Shown here in pieces: positions 26,998 through 37,601 of a stretch of 64,000 bases of DNA. The notes under the pieces are model-generated. The model was not told the origin of the DNA, searched no databases, and worked only from the letters and a program-made list of their open reading frames with translations. How positions within the stretch are numbered: position 1 is the stretch's first letter; every line of letters begins with the position of its first letter. The stretch is from Streptomyces diastatochromogenes (GTDB taxonomy: Bacteria; Actinomycetota; Actinomycetes; Streptomycetales; Streptomycetaceae): positions 7,564,001-7,628,000 of the forward strand of contig JAPTYK010000001.1 of assembly GCA_026913215.1 (NCBI GenBank). The letters run 5' to 3'. A program made the translations under genes and the position numbers.

Positions 26998-28294
26998 ATG
27001 ACACCGCGCCTGCCCCGCCGTTCCGTGGTCCTGGGAGCCCTGCTGCTCACGGTGGTGGGCTGTGGCTCGGGCGAGGGCGGAGCACAGGGCGAACGGGCCG
27101 ACGGCGACGGCAGGCTGACGGTGTGGCTGACGGTGGACGCCCGCGAGAGCTGGCCGGAGCTGGTCGCCTCCGCGAACAGCCGGTTCGCGAAGGCGCACCC
27201 GGGCGTGAAGGTCGACGTGCAGTACCAGCAGTGGACGACGAAGAACCAGAAGCTCGACGCCGTCCTCGCCGGCCGGAACGTGCCCGACGTGGTCGAGATG
27301 GGCAACAGCGAGACCACCAACTACATCGTCAACGACGCCTTCGCGCCCCTGGACCCCAAGACCTTCGAACAGTCCGGGCAGTGGCTGCCCGCGCTCGCCG
27401 ACGCCTGTCGCCTCGACGGCCGGACGTACTGCGTGCCCTACTACGCCGGGGCCCGCGTCGGCGTCTACCGCACCGACTACTTCAAGGACACCGGCATCAC
27501 CCGGGCCCCGCGCACCTACCCCGAGCTGATCTCCGCCCTCGACCGGCTCAAGGCCCGGTACGGCGGCGCCAAGGACCCCGGCTTCTCCGCGCTCTACCTG
27601 CCCGGCCGCTACTGGTCCGCCGCCATGGGCTTCGTGAAGGACGCCGGCGGCGAGATGGCGGTCGAGAAGGACGGCCGCTGGCACGGCGCCCTCTCCTCGC
27701 CGAAGTCCGTCGCCGGGCTCACCGCCTGGAAGAAGCTCATGGACGACTACTACGTCGGCGACCGGGCGAAGGACAACGGCGACCAGCCGGCCGTCATCGG
27801 GCAGGGCAAGGTCGGCGTCTTCTACGGCAACACCTGGGAGGCGGAGGCCGCAGCCGACGCCCGCTCCGGCGGCGACCCGCGCCTCAAGGGCAAGTTCGCC
27901 ACCTTCCCCTTCCCCGGCCCCTCCGGACAGCTCCTCCCGCCGTTCCTCGGCGGATCGACCCTCGCCGTACCCGCCAAGTCACGCGACCAGGAGCTGGCGG
28001 CCGACTGGATCCGGATCTTCACCGACCGGGAGTCGCAGCGGCAGCTCGTCGCCGCCAACACCCTCCCCAACAACACCGTCCAGCTCGCCGACGTCGCCGC
28101 CGGAGGCATCAACGGACCGGCCGCGCAGGCCGCCGCCCGGGGCTGGGTCACCCCTCGCCCCCGGCTGGACCTCCGTGGAGAAGTCCAACATCCTCCCCGA
28201 GATGCTGGAGCGCATCGCCACCGGCAAGGCGTCCGTCCAGGACGCGACCCGCGAGGCGGACCGCAGGATCGACGCCGTGATCAATGAGCGCTGA
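26998..28294 (+). CDS. ABC sugar-binding lipoprotein
   Basis: The start has an excellent RBS (ACGGAGGAATTC before ATG). The signal ends in a lipobox (LLLTVVGCGS). The body is a family 1 extracellular solute-binding protein: LTVWLTVDARESWPEL, FAKAHPGVKVDVQYQQW, VPDVVEMGNSETTNYI, GKVGVFYGNTWE and FLGGSTLAVPAKS. One missing base near 28154 hides the C-terminus; corrected, it ends LAPGWTSVEKSNILPEML ... AVINER at 28294, overlapping the next ATG at 28284. Together with the two permeases it imports a sugar or glycoside. No ATPase is present, so the shared MsiK-type ATPase is presumably used. Confidence 0.9.
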
Positions 28295-29198
28295 ACCGGC
28301 CGGGCGCAGGCCGCGCCCCCTCCTGCCCTACCTGCTGATCGCCCCGTCCCTCCTCGCCCTCCTGGTCGTCCTCGCCTATCCGCTGGTCGACATGGTGACC
28401 CTGGCCTTCCAGGACATGACCCGCAAGGAGCTGTTCAGCGGCGCGGCACCCCCCTGGGCGGGGCTCGGCCAGTTCCGGACGATCCTCGGCGACGGGTTCT
28501 TCTGGACGGTCGTGGCCCGCACCGCCCTGTTCACCGCCGTCTGCGTCACCCTCACCATGAACTGCGGCCTGCTCGTCGCCCTCCTGATGCGAGGGACCTC
28601 GTCCTGGGTCCGGGCGGTCGTCGCCGGGGTGCTCGTCGCCGTCTGGGCCATGCCGGTGATGGTCGCCGCGGCCGTCTTCCGCTGGCTCTTCGACGCCGAC
28701 TACGGCCTCGTGAACTGGCTGCTCTCGACCCTGCCCGGCGTCGACCTCGCCCGGCACAACTGGTTCACCGACCCCTGGCAGGGCTTCGCCGTCATCACCG
28801 CCGTCGTCGTGTGGGGCGCCCTGCCGTTCGCCGCGATCAGCCTGCACGCGGCGCTCGCCCAGATCCCGCCCGAACTGGAGGAGGCCGCCGTCATCGACGG
28901 CGCCCGCCCCTCCCAGGTCTTCCGGTACGTCACCTTCCCCGCCGTCAAACCCGTCTTCGTGATGGTCACCACCCTCATGGCGATCTGGGACTTCGGAGTC
29001 TTCAACCAGATCTGGCTGATGCGCGGAGGACAGCCCGAGCGCGAGTACTACCTGCTCGGCGTGTACTCGTTCATCGAGTCGTTCGCCGTCAACCGCTACA
29101 GCACCGGAGCGGCCATCGCCCTGGTCACCGTCGTCCTGCTGCTCGCCGGCGCCGTGCTGTACCTGCGGCAGATGCTGCGGCTCGGGGAGGCCGAATGA
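28284..29198 (+). CDS. sugar ABC transporter permease, MalF type
   Basis: This 304-residue permease has six membrane segments. The N-terminal helix LLPYLLIAPSLLALLVVLAYPL is followed by the usual FQD loop. The EAA motif that docks the ATPase is visible as EEAAVIDGARPSQVFRYVTFPA. It overlaps the binding-protein gene in front, and its stop overlaps the possible ATG of the second permease at 29195. Confidence 0.92.
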   Translation: MSAEPAGRRPRPLLPYLLIAPSLLALLVVLAYPLVDMVTLAFQDMTRKELFSGAAPPWAGLGQFRTILGDGFFWTVVARTALFTAVCVTLTMNCGLLVALLMRGTSSWVRAVVAGVLVAVWAMPVMVAAAVFRWLFDADYGLVNWLLSTLPGVDLARHNWFTDPWQGFAVITAVVVWGALPFAAISLHAALAQIPPELEEAAVIDGARPSQVFRYVTFPAVKPVFVMVTTLMAIWDFGVFNQIWLMRGGQPEREYYLLGVYSFIESFAVNRYSTGAAIALVTVVLLLAGAVLYLRQMLRLGEAE

Positions 29199-30072
29199 GG
29201 CCCGCGGGACACGCGCCGGGAAAGGCCGGCCGCGCCCCGTGGGCAAACGCCGCGTCCGGGCCCGGCGCCTCCGCGACGTCCTCGGCCTCCTCGTGGCCGC
29301 CGTCATCGGCTTCCCCGTCTACTGGATGGTCCTCACCGCCTTCCGGCCCGCGACCGAGATCCTCTCCCTCCCGCCCGAGTTCTGGCCGAGCAGCCCCACC
29401 CTCGACAACTTCGCCCGCGCCATGGGCACCGAGACCTTCTGGGCCAACGTCCGCTCCAGCGCCGTCATCGGCCTGGGCACCGTCCTCGTCTCCCTCCTGG
29501 TCGGCACCCTCGCGGCCTTCGCCCTCGCCCGCTTCCGCTTCGCCGGCCGCAAGGCCTTTGTTGTCGTGATCCTCACCGTCCAGATGATCCCGCTCGCCGC
29601 GCTCGTCATCCCCGTGTACCTGCTCCTCAACGACGCCGGGCTCACCGACAGCCTCCTCGGCGTGATCGTCGTCTACCTCGTCTTCACGCTGCCGTTCACC
29701 GTGTGGATGCTGCACGGCTTCATCACGGCGATCCCCGTCGAGCTCGAAGAGGCGGCGATGGTCGACGGCTGCGGCCGGCTCGGCGCCTTCGTCCGCGTCG
29801 TCCTGCCCCTGCTCGCCCCCGGGCTCGTCGCCACCTCCGTCTTCGCGATGGTGCAGGCGTGGAACGAGTACGTCCTCGTCTACGTCCTGCTCTCCACCCC
29901 CGAGAAACAGACCCTCAGCATCTGGCTGGTCTCCTTCCAGACCAGCTTCGGCACCGACTACGGCGGCCTGATGGCCGGAGCCACGCTCACCGCCCTGCCC
30001 GTCGTCGTCTTCTTCCTGGCCGTCCACCGCAAGATCGCCGCGGGGCTCGCCACCGGAGCGGTCAAGGGCTGA
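29195..30072 (+). CDS. sugar ABC transporter permease, MalG type
   Basis: The permease core runs from GTG 29239 (GKRRVRARRLRDVLGLLVAAVIG) to the stop at 30072, with about six helices and the EAA loop EEAAMVDGCGRLGAFVRVVLPLL. The ATG at 29195, overlapping the MalF-type stop, would be the natural start but is out of frame with the core. A single base loss near 29235 explains this. The family-typical length of about 280-290 residues fits either start. Confidence 0.9.
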
Positions 30073-30140
30073 AGGACGCCCGGCCGCCACCGGCACGACC
30101 CGTCGCCGACACCGTTCACCCCCTATATGAGGAGTGCCCC

Positions 30141-31238
30141 GTGACGCACGACCGCCTCGACCTCGTCTCCAAGCTCTACCAGCCCTCCGGCTGGCCCCGG
30201 ATCCTGGAGGCCGCGTCCGGCTCGCCCACCGGCGCCCCGCTCGTCGTGGACCTCGACCCCACCACCTTCTGCGACCTGGCCTGCCCCGAGTGCATCAGCG
30301 GAAAGCTCCTCAACCAGGGCCGGTTCACCCCCGAACGCCTCGCCGCCCTCGCCGAGGAACTCGTCGCCCTGTCCGTACGGGCCGTCGTCCTCATCGGCGG
30401 CGGGGAACCCCTCGCCCATCGCGGCACACGCCGGGTCTTACGCATCCTCGGCGAAGCGGGCCTGGCCGTCGGAGTCGTCACCAACGGCACGATGATCAGG
30501 CAGAACCTCGCCGAGCTCGCCCAGTACGCCTCCTGGGTCCGCGTCTCCGTCGACGCCGGCTCCGCCGAGACCTACGGACGCTTCCGCCCCGACCGCAAGG
30601 GCCGCAGCGTCTTCGACAAGGTGATCGCGAACATGCGGCTGCTCGCCGCCGAGAAGAAGGGAGCCCTCGGCTACTCCTTCCTCGTGATGTCCCGTCAGGA
30701 AGCCGACGGCACCACCGTCACCAACCACCACGAGGTCCTGCGCGCCGCCGAACTCGCCCACGACATCGGCTGCGACTACTTCGAGACCAAGGCCATGTTC
30801 GACGACGACCACCACATCGTGCAGGTGCCCCACGCGATGCTGGAATCCGTCGACCGGCAGCTCGCCGAGGCCTCCCGCCTGGAGGGCGACCGCTTCCAGC
30901 TGGTCAACTCCTCCACCCTCACCTCGCTGCGCGGCCACGTCGGCCCCGTCCAGCCCAAGGAGTACGACCGCTGCAAGGTCGCCGAACTCCGCACCCTCAT
31001 CACCCCCTCCGGGGTGTACGTGTGCGCCTACCACCGCGGCAACCCGCTCGCCCGCATCGGCGACGCCGTCACCGACGACCTCGCCACCATCTGGCAGAAG
31101 TCCGACCGGGGCATCGTCGACCCGAGCCGGGACTGCCGGTTCCACTGCGCCCGCCACCGCTCCAACCTGGAACTGGAGCGCATCGACGCCGGAACCGGCG
31201 AGCCCCCGCTCACGGAGGACTACGACCCCTTCCTCTGA
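30141..31238 (+). CDS. radical SAM/SPASM-like enzyme
   Basis: The GTG at 30141 follows a GAGGAG site; the protein has 365 residues and is intact. The radical SAM cluster motif is FCDLACPEC (Cys 44, 48 and 51, CxxxCxxC). The SAM-binding GGE-like element follows as VVLIGGGEPL. The C-terminal part has Cys in YDRCKV, VYVCAYH and CRFHCARHR, consistent with an auxiliary cluster of the SPASM/twitch type. No peptide precursor gene is seen beside it, so it is more likely a sugar/cyclitol epimerase or dehydrogenase relative than a RiPP maturase. It is the last gene of the importer operon (68 bp after the permease). Confidence 0.8.
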   Translation: MTHDRLDLVSKLYQPSGWPRILEAASGSPTGAPLVVDLDPTTFCDLACPECISGKLLNQGRFTPERLAALAEELVALSVRAVVLIGGGEPLAHRGTRRVLRILGEAGLAVGVVTNGTMIRQNLAELAQYASWVRVSVDAGSAETYGRFRPDRKGRSVFDKVIANMRLLAAEKKGALGYSFLVMSRQEADGTTVTNHHEVLRAAELAHDIGCDYFETKAMFDDDHHIVQVPHAMLESVDRQLAEASRLEGDRFQLVNSSTLTSLRGHVGPVQPKEYDRCKVAELRTLITPSGVYVCAYHRGNPLARIGDAVTDDLATIWQKSDRGIVDPSRDCRFHCARHRSNLELERIDAGTGEPPLTEDYDPFL

Positions 31239-32201
31239 CCTCCCGCCACCGGCACCGGCTCCCGCCGGGCGCCCGGGGCCGCCACGGTGGGAATGACCAC
31301 GGCCGCCGGATGGGAGACGCGCAGCGCCCGCGCGAGCAGCGCCGCGGTCCGAGTCACCTCCTCCGCCGGGCAGACGCCGACCAGCGCACCGCCTCCGCCG
31401 GCCCCGCTGAGCTTCAGCGGCAGACCGGCGGAGCGCAGCGCCACCTCCCGCAGCTCCTCCAGGAGCGGCGTCGACATCCGCTGACGGTCCCGCATGGCCG
31501 CGTGGGCGTCGGACATCGCCGCCCCCAGCGCCACCAGGTCCCGGCCGCGCACCGCCTCCACACCCGGCCCGAGGCCTCGTCGGCCTCGGCCCGGTAGGCG
31601 GCGAGCACCGGGTCCCCGGCCGCGAGCTGCGCCCGCACGTCCCGGATGTGGTGCCCGGTGTCCTTGCGGGTCCCGGAATCCACGACGACCACCCGCCACT
31701 CCTCGGGGAAATCGAGCCGGTCCCGTACGACGGGCAGCCCCCGCTCACGGCCCTCGATGAGGAGCGCCCCGCCCTCCACGACCGCCAGGTGGTCCATGCC
31801 GCCGCCGTGGAAGACGGCGAACTCGAACTCGTACGCCCACCGCGTGAGCGTGGCGTCGGAGACCCGCCGCCCCGCACCGAGGCGTCCGCGAACGCCCGGA
31901 ACAGCGCCACGATCCGCGCCGTCGACGACGACAGACCGCTCGCCGCCGCGCCTCGCTGGACACCGTGACCGCCGGCGGGCGCGCGGCGAGACCGGGCACC
32001 CGCGCCCGCAGGAACGCCCACACCTCCCGGTCCAGCCGCCCTCGGCCGGCCCTTCGGGGCGGGTCCCGCGCCGACCTCCACGGTCGTCATCAGGCCCAGC
32101 GCGAGACTCACCGAGCGGCCCCCGCCGAGCCAGTCCAGGTCCTCGCCGGACAGGCAGGCCCGGCAGGGCACCACCGCGCGTATCGGATGCGTCGCCTTCA
32201 C
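31220..32201 (-). CDS. GHMP-family sugar kinase
   Basis: The GTG start at 32201 overlaps the NUDIX stop. Landmarks: N-terminal PCRACLSGEDLDWLGGGRS (substrate motif 1), GLSSSTARIVALFRAFADA (phosphate-binding motif 2) and LKLSGAGGGGALVGVCP (motif 3). Several frame breaks (near 32070, 31950, 31880 and 31560) scramble the middle, but all three motifs are in order, so the gene is probably intact in vivo. Members phosphorylate sugars such as galactose, arabinose, glucuronate or heptose 7-phosphate. Its 3' end overlaps the radical SAM gene by 19 bp on the opposite strand. Confidence 0.75.
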
Positions 32202-32690
32202 CTTGCCTGGAACCTTCCCTCCGTACGGAACCTCTCGAACAGGGACAGCACCACCGCCGTCGGCGGATGCAGCGGCCGGGGCGGGGCGTCGAGCGGCAGG
32301 AACCGGGCCCGCCGCACCTCGTCGGGACCGGGCGCGAGCGTCCCCGACCAGCGCCGGGCGACGAAGCACAGCGCGAAGCAGTGCGTCACGTCGCCGTTCG
32401 GATACGTCAGGGTGTGCACCCCGGATCGGACAGCGAGGCGAACGCCTCCAGGTCCTCCCGCGCCACCCGCAGCCCGGTCTCCTCCAGGAGCTCCCGCGCG
32501 GCCGCGTCGGCGAAGTCGCCGTCCTCCTCGCAGGCCCCGGCCGGAAGCTCCCAGACGCCCGTGTCCACCCGCTGCTGGAAGAGCCCGCGGCCCTCGCCGT
32601 CGAGCAGCAGCACCTGCGCCCCGGGCACCAGGAGCTTCGGGAGCCGACCCGCTGCCGCAGCGACCAGATGTAGGAACCGGCGTAACCCAT
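32198..32690 (-). CDS. NUDIX hydrolase
   Basis: The NUDIX box is present as GACEEDGDFADAAARELLEE followed by TGL. The N-terminus reads MGYAGSYIWSLRQRVGSR, then KLLVPGAQVLLLDGEGRGLF after a base loss near 32637. A second break lies near 32425. Reconstructed length is about 165 residues. It is coupled to the GHMP kinase by a 4-bp stop/start overlap and could hydrolyse an NDP-sugar or a toxic nucleotide formed in the pathway. Confidence 0.8.
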
Positions 32691-32752
32691 CGCGTACGTG
32701 CCACCTCGTCGCCGTGCCTCGCCCCTCGCGGGGCCCGTCGGTGCGCAGCGTG

Positions 32753-33843
32753 TCACGCCCCGGACGTCTCCTCCGCGAGCCAGCGCGGCGTGGCGTCCGG
32801 CGTGGCCAGCAGCCAGCGCACGTACCGCTCGACGCCCTCCTCGACCGGGATGCGGGCCTGCCAGCGCAGGAGGTCGCGGGAGCGCTCGGTCGAGGCGTAC
32901 CCGCCGAGCGGGTCGCCTTCGGGGCGCGGGGTGACGATCCGCCGCGCGCCGGGGAAGTACGGGGCGATCAGATCGGCCACCTCGCGGACGGACGTGGGCC
33001 GTCCGGTGCCGATGTTGACCGTCTGCTCGGCCATCTGCTCCTCGATCAGCGCGAGCGCGGTGGCCTCGGCGATGTCGTCGACGTGGACGAGGTCGCGGAC
33101 CTGGATCCCGCCGCCGTTGAGCCGCATGGGCCGGCCCAGACGCGCCTGGAGCGACAGCCACGGCACCATCCACGAGTGGCTGCCCGGCTTGGGGATCTGC
33201 GGCTCGCCGTACACGGAGAAGTAGCGCACCACCGCGTACTCCGTCCCGCTGGACGCGCCCAGCATCAGCCGGGTCTGGTGCTCGGCCCACAGCTTGGAGT
33301 TGGCGTACACGGACATGGGGAAGAGCGGCTGGTCCTCGTGGAAGACCTGCGGCCCCTCGACGTCGGGGTCCCCGTCCCCGTACACGGAGGCGGAGGAGAC
33401 GAGCACGAGGCGCCGCACGGGGAACCGGGCCGCCTGCTCCAGGACGACCTGCGTGCCCTCGACGTTGGCGCGGAACGCGATGTCCGGGCGCCGGGTGCAG
33501 GCGGCGACGTCCGCGTAGGCGGCGGCGTGCACCACGAAGTCGGCGTCGCGCAGCAGCGTTCCGACGGTGGCGGCGTCGCGGACGTCACCGACGACGAGCC
33601 GGGCGCCGCTGCGGGCCGTCCCGAAGGTCTCGTGCCCGGACTCCGGATAGGCGTCCATCCGGTCCAGGACGGTGACGACCGCCCCGCGTCCTGCAGCAGC
33701 GCGACCAGCCTGCTGCCGACGAGACCGCCGCCGCCGGTCACGACGACACGCGCGTCGCGGAGCTTGTCCAGCCGCGAGCGGACGGTCTCCTCGGCGGCCC
33801 TGCCGGTGGCGGCGGTGGCGGTCGACTGGGGTAACACGGGCAT
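32753..33843 (-). CDS. NAD-dependent NDP-sugar epimerase/dehydratase (extended SDR)
   Basis: The ATG at 33843 gives a Rossmann motif VVVTGGGGLVGSRLVALLQDAG at about residues 35-56. It is followed, after a base loss near 33690, by VLDRMDAYPESGHETFG, DFVVHAAAYADVAACTR, the catalytic Ser region VLVSSASVYG and the active-site YANSKLWAEH (YxxxK). The C-terminal half binds the NDP-sugar (GSHSWMVPWLSLQ, QVRDLVHVDDIAEA, NIGTGRPTSVREVADLI). The length of about 363 residues is slightly above the family because of a 30-residue N-terminal extension. It heads a minus-strand operon with NUDIX and the GHMP kinase. Confidence 0.85.
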
Positions 33844-34135
33844 GGAAGCCTCTTTCCGCTGTGGGATCTTCTGCCGGGCCGGCTGTCGGACCGTCGGGGG
33901 GATCGTCTGTCGGACCGTCTGGGGGATCGCCCTGGAGGGGGGAGAGACACGCGGTTCTCATGGGCCCGGCGTGCCAGGCCCCAGCATCCACGGGCCCTCC
34001 GCCCGCCTGCCAGAGGGCCATTTCGGCACTCTTGCGGGCCCTGGGCGCCGCCCGTACTGTCCGGAACCGGCTGGCGGACACGGGTTTCACACGGATCCCG
34101 GCGTGGTCCGGGCCGATCCGGAGCGAGGAGGGCGT
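33844..34135. other. divergent promoter region with a 24-bp tandem duplication
   Basis: CTGTCGGACCGTC followed by GGGGGATCGT is repeated with a 24-bp period (33883 and 33907), between the epimerase start and the divergent glycosyltransferase-like gene. It could be a duplicated operator half or a simple tandem duplication. No gene is seen. Confidence 0.45.
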
Positions 34136-35809
34136 ATGGCGCGTCAACGGCTCAGCGCGGTGGTCATGACCCATCCCAGACGCCGCGAGGCGGCCGAGAA
34201 GCTGGCCCTGAGCGCGCCGTCCGGCCTCCTGCGGGTGGTCATGGACCCCGATCCCACGGGCACTCCGTCGGTGCTGCGCACCGCGCTCGCCGCGTGGTCG
34301 GCCATCGAGGACGGCGCCACACATCAACTGGTGATCCAGGACGACATGGTGTTGTCCGAATCCTTCTACGACCGGGTACGGTCCGCGATCGAGGCGCGGC
34401 CCGACGCGGCACTGGCCCTGTTCGCCCTCTGGGACTCCAGGAACGGGGCCGCCGTACGCATGGCCGCGATGGCGGGCGCCCGCTGGGTCGGCGCCGTCAA
34501 CGAGTACTTCCCCTGCGTGGCGATCGTGCTGCCCCGGCGGCACGCCGAGGGCTTCGCGGCCTACGGCAGGCAGCGGCTCGGCGGCTGGCCCGACGACATC
34601 CTGATGCACCGCTACCTGCGCGACCGGGACGTCCCCCGCTACGTCGCCGTACCCAACCTGACCGAGCACGAGGACCGCGGCTCGATCTCCGGGAACGCCT
34701 TCCGCGGCCCGCGCCGCTCGGTCTGCTTCCTGCCGAAGGACGCGCCGGCCGAGGAGACCCGGGCCCTCACCGGCCTGACGGTGCTGCCCTTCTTCAAGCA
34801 CGGCGTCGCCCAGTGCGCCGTCCGGGCCCCGGCCCCGGCCCGGAACACTGGCTGCACATGGACACGCGCCAGTACCTCGAAGGCGCCGGCCTACCGGAGT
34901 CGCTCCTCGACCCGCCCGGCGCGGGCCCGGCCGACGCGGACGTGAGGGCGACCTGGCTGACGGCCCTGGCCATGGGGTACGAGGCCACCCGCACCGGCCT
35001 CGCCACCCCTCCGTCCGAGACGGACGCCTCCGCGGAGGCCCTGGCGACGATCGGACCGGGCGGCATCAGCAACACCGCCACGGAGGAGCACATCGCCCGG
35101 CGCCGCGAACCCCTGGCCGAGGTGGCGCGACGCGCACTCGCAGCCGGACGCGAAGCCGCCACGAGCCGACGCCCCCGCCCCCGCCGGCGGAGCGGCCTCG
35201 TCTGGCGCGGCGCGGAGAACCCCTCGGCGAGCACCTGGCGCGCCGACTGGCCGACCTGCGGGAGCCCGCGGACGCGGTGATCGACCTGACCCGACTCCAC
35301 TCCGCCGCACGGGAAGTGACGATCCACCGACAGGGCGACCCGGCCCCGTACACCCTGAGCGTCGGCGAGCTCTACGGCCCCGGCTGCTCGCCCCGCACCC
35401 CGATCGGCCGCATGGTGTGGGACGCGCTGCGCAGCCACCCCTCACCGTCGAGGGCGACCCCGACGCCGGGACGCATCCCTGTACGTCCACGACCTCGCCG
35501 ACGCGATCGCGACGGTACTGCGCACCCGCCCGGCCGACCGCACGCTCACGGTCACCTCCGAGGAACCCTGCACGGCGGCGGAACTGGCCCGATCCGTCCA
35601 CGACGCCGTGCGGCCCGTCCCCATCCGGCCGTCGCCCCTGGCCGACCCCGGCTGGCACACCCGCCCGACCACGCGCGCCCCCGGGCTGGACACCCGCGAC
35701 CAGCCGCGCACGCGGTCTGCACGCCTTCGCCCAATGGCTCGCCTACGAGGGAATCCTGCTCGACCCCGACCCGCCCTCGCGCGACGGCGGCCGGGACACC
35801 ACCCGGTAG
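34136..35809 (+). CDS. glycosyltransferase-like protein with C-terminal epimerase-like segment, multiply frameshifted
   Basis: The ATG at 34136 follows a GAGGAGG site. Residues about 1-230 look like a family-25-like or A-fold transferase: LSAVVMTHPRRREAAEKLAL, QLVIQDDMVLSESFYD (DxD-like DDM), ARWVGAVNEYFPCVAIVLP and LTEHEDRGSISG. After a break near 34830 a helical stretch follows (HWLHMDTRQYLEGAGLPESLL). Beyond about 35180 the text switches to an extended-SDR C-terminal half: EVTIHRQGDPAPYTLSVGEL, YGPGCSPRTPIGRMVWDALR, YVHDLADAIATVLRT and a final GLHAFAQWLAYEGILLD. No Rossmann GxxGxxG is present, so the SDR part cannot be a complete enzyme. Either one composite protein or two genes whose boundary is lost in sequencing errors. 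Confidence 0.5.
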
Positions 35810-36189
35810 AGCCGCAACCCGCCCCGAGGTGGACGCGTGCAGAGGGAAGTCATTCCCTCGGAGCCCTTGATGCTGTTCTTGGCGAAAACTACGCGCTGTC
35901 CAGCGGAAAACAGCTTCCACTTTGTGGAAACGTCTAAAAACTCCGCCTCGGACCTCCACCGGTCGCCAGGGTCTCCGTCGCGCCCCGCCATGCCCCGAAG
36001 CGCGTCGTCCCCAGGCCCTGTCGCGACCTCGGGTCTGGAGCACCGCAACCGGATCACCGCCTACGCGGCCAGAAGATCGCGGACCACGGCACCCTCATCG
36101 AACCCACCGGCCGCCTCCTCGAAAGGAACTGACACCGCCTCCGCCCGGATCTCACGGAGGCGATGTCGCGCGGCCCGGGGCCGAGGGGA
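35810..36189. other. intergenic region with possible gene remnants
   Basis: Positions 35860-35945 are clearly less GC-rich than the surroundings (GGCGAAAACTACG, GTGGAAACGTCTAAAAACTC). Just before the sulfatase stop a plus-strand fragment reads NRITAYAA and IADHGTLIEPTGRLLERN, ending with TGA at 36131-36133. This looks like the tail of a lost coding sequence. No complete gene is seen. Confidence 0.35.
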
Positions 36190-37601
36190 TCAGTACCGGA
36201 GCAGCCCCGCGTCGATCCGCTCCCAGGCGGCCCGCAGTTCGGCGAGCCTGGCCTGCTCGAACGGCGCCCGGTCCGCCTGCTCCCGGGAGTCCTGGGACAG
36301 CTGGAAGAGCTGGTCGCGACCGGACTTGCCCCGGTAGTACTTCCAGTCGCCGCGGCGCAGCGCCCTCTCGCCCCGCACCCGCCAGAAGAGGTCCCGCTCG
36401 GGCACCTCGGCGCCGCGCAGCAGGTGCCCGGCGAGGCTGGTGCCGTCGAGGGGGTACGCGGGGTGGGGGCGGGCCCCGGCGAGGTCGAGGAGGGTCGCCG
36501 TCCAGTCGGGCGAGAACACCGGCAGGTCGCTGACCTGGCCGCCGTCGATCCGGGCGGGCCAGCGCAGGATCGAGGGGACGCGGATGCCGCCCTCCTGGAG
36601 GGAGCCCTTGTTGCCGGCGAGCGGCCAGTTGTAGGAGAAGCGCTCGCCGCCGTTGTCGCTGCCGAAGAAGACGAGGGTGTCCTGCTCCTGCCCGGAGCGG
36701 CGCAGCGCGTCGAGGACCTTCCCGATCGAGCGGTCGAGGTCCTCGACCATCTGCTTGTACTTCTCGACCGAGCCGCCGTCCTGGTGCCAGAGGGCGGAGC
36801 GGTCCCCGGCCTTGATGCGGCGGACGATCTCGTCGCTGGTCTCCTTGTCGCCGTCGGCTATCCAGGGCCAGTGCGGGGTGGTGAAGTTCAGGTTGAGCAG
36901 CCAGGGCCTGTCGTGCTCGCGGCCGACGTACTCGCTCGCCCGCTCGGTGAGGATCCGGGTGTAGTAGCGCAGGTCCTTGTACTCGGCGTCGCCCTCGTAG
37001 AGGTCGTACTCGCCGGCCAGGCCGAGCTTGGAGTAGTACTCCAGGGCGCCGCCGAAGTTGCCGAAGAACTCGTCCCAGCCGGAGCGGGTGGGGGAGTAGT
37101 CGGGCAGGTAGCCGCAGTGCCACTTGCCGATGAGGGCGGTGGCGTAGCCGGAGTCCCGCAGCAGCGAGGCGAGGGTGGGGTGGGTGGGCTCCAGGCCGAC
37201 GGACTTGTCGGCGATCGGCTCGGCAAGCCCGCCCTTCGTACGGCCCGGGTAGCGGCCGGTGTAGAGGCTGAAGCGGGTGGGGGAGCAGGTCGCGGAGCCG
37301 GAGTAGGCGTCGGTGAAGCGGACGCCCTGGCGGGCGAGCCGGTCCAGGTGGGGGGTGCGGATGTGCGGGGAGCCGTACGAGGAGAGGTCGGCCCAGCCGA
37401 GGTCGTCGCCCAGGATGAAGAGGATGTTGGGCCGCGGGAGTGGCGGCGCGGGTGCGCGGCGCGGAAGGGACGCTCCTGCGGGCCCGCCGAGGGGCCGTCT
37501 GCTCGGCGGCCTGCGCGGCGGGCGCGGTGACACCGAGGGCGGCGCGGCGGCGGCACTGGCGGCGGCCCGCCGAGGGCGCGGCGGGACAAGGGCGTGGACA
37601 T
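36190..37601 (-). CDS. Tat-exported arylsulfatase-type sulfatase
   Basis: The ATG at 37601 is preceded by GGAG. The N-terminus carries a twin-arginine signal (LSRRALGG) and, after frame correction near 37545, a hydrophobic stretch ending GVTAPAAQA. The catalytic domain starts PNILFILGDDLGWADLSSYG (metal-binding Asp pair) and includes the formylglycine site CSPTRFSLYTGR, the later metal ligands FGSDNGGERFSYNWPLAGNK and the RRGDWKYYRG C-terminal subdomain. CxPxR needs a formylglycine-generating enzyme, not seen in the window. A cysteine-rich leader peptide (37731-37823) precedes it, implying sulfur-responsive control. The likely role is release of sulfate from organic esters outside the cell. 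Confidence 0.9.

Noticed and set aside
30141..31238. RiPP maturase (SPASM)
   Set aside because: No small precursor ORF with Cys-rich or repeated core was found within 500 bp, and neighbours are sugar enzymes.
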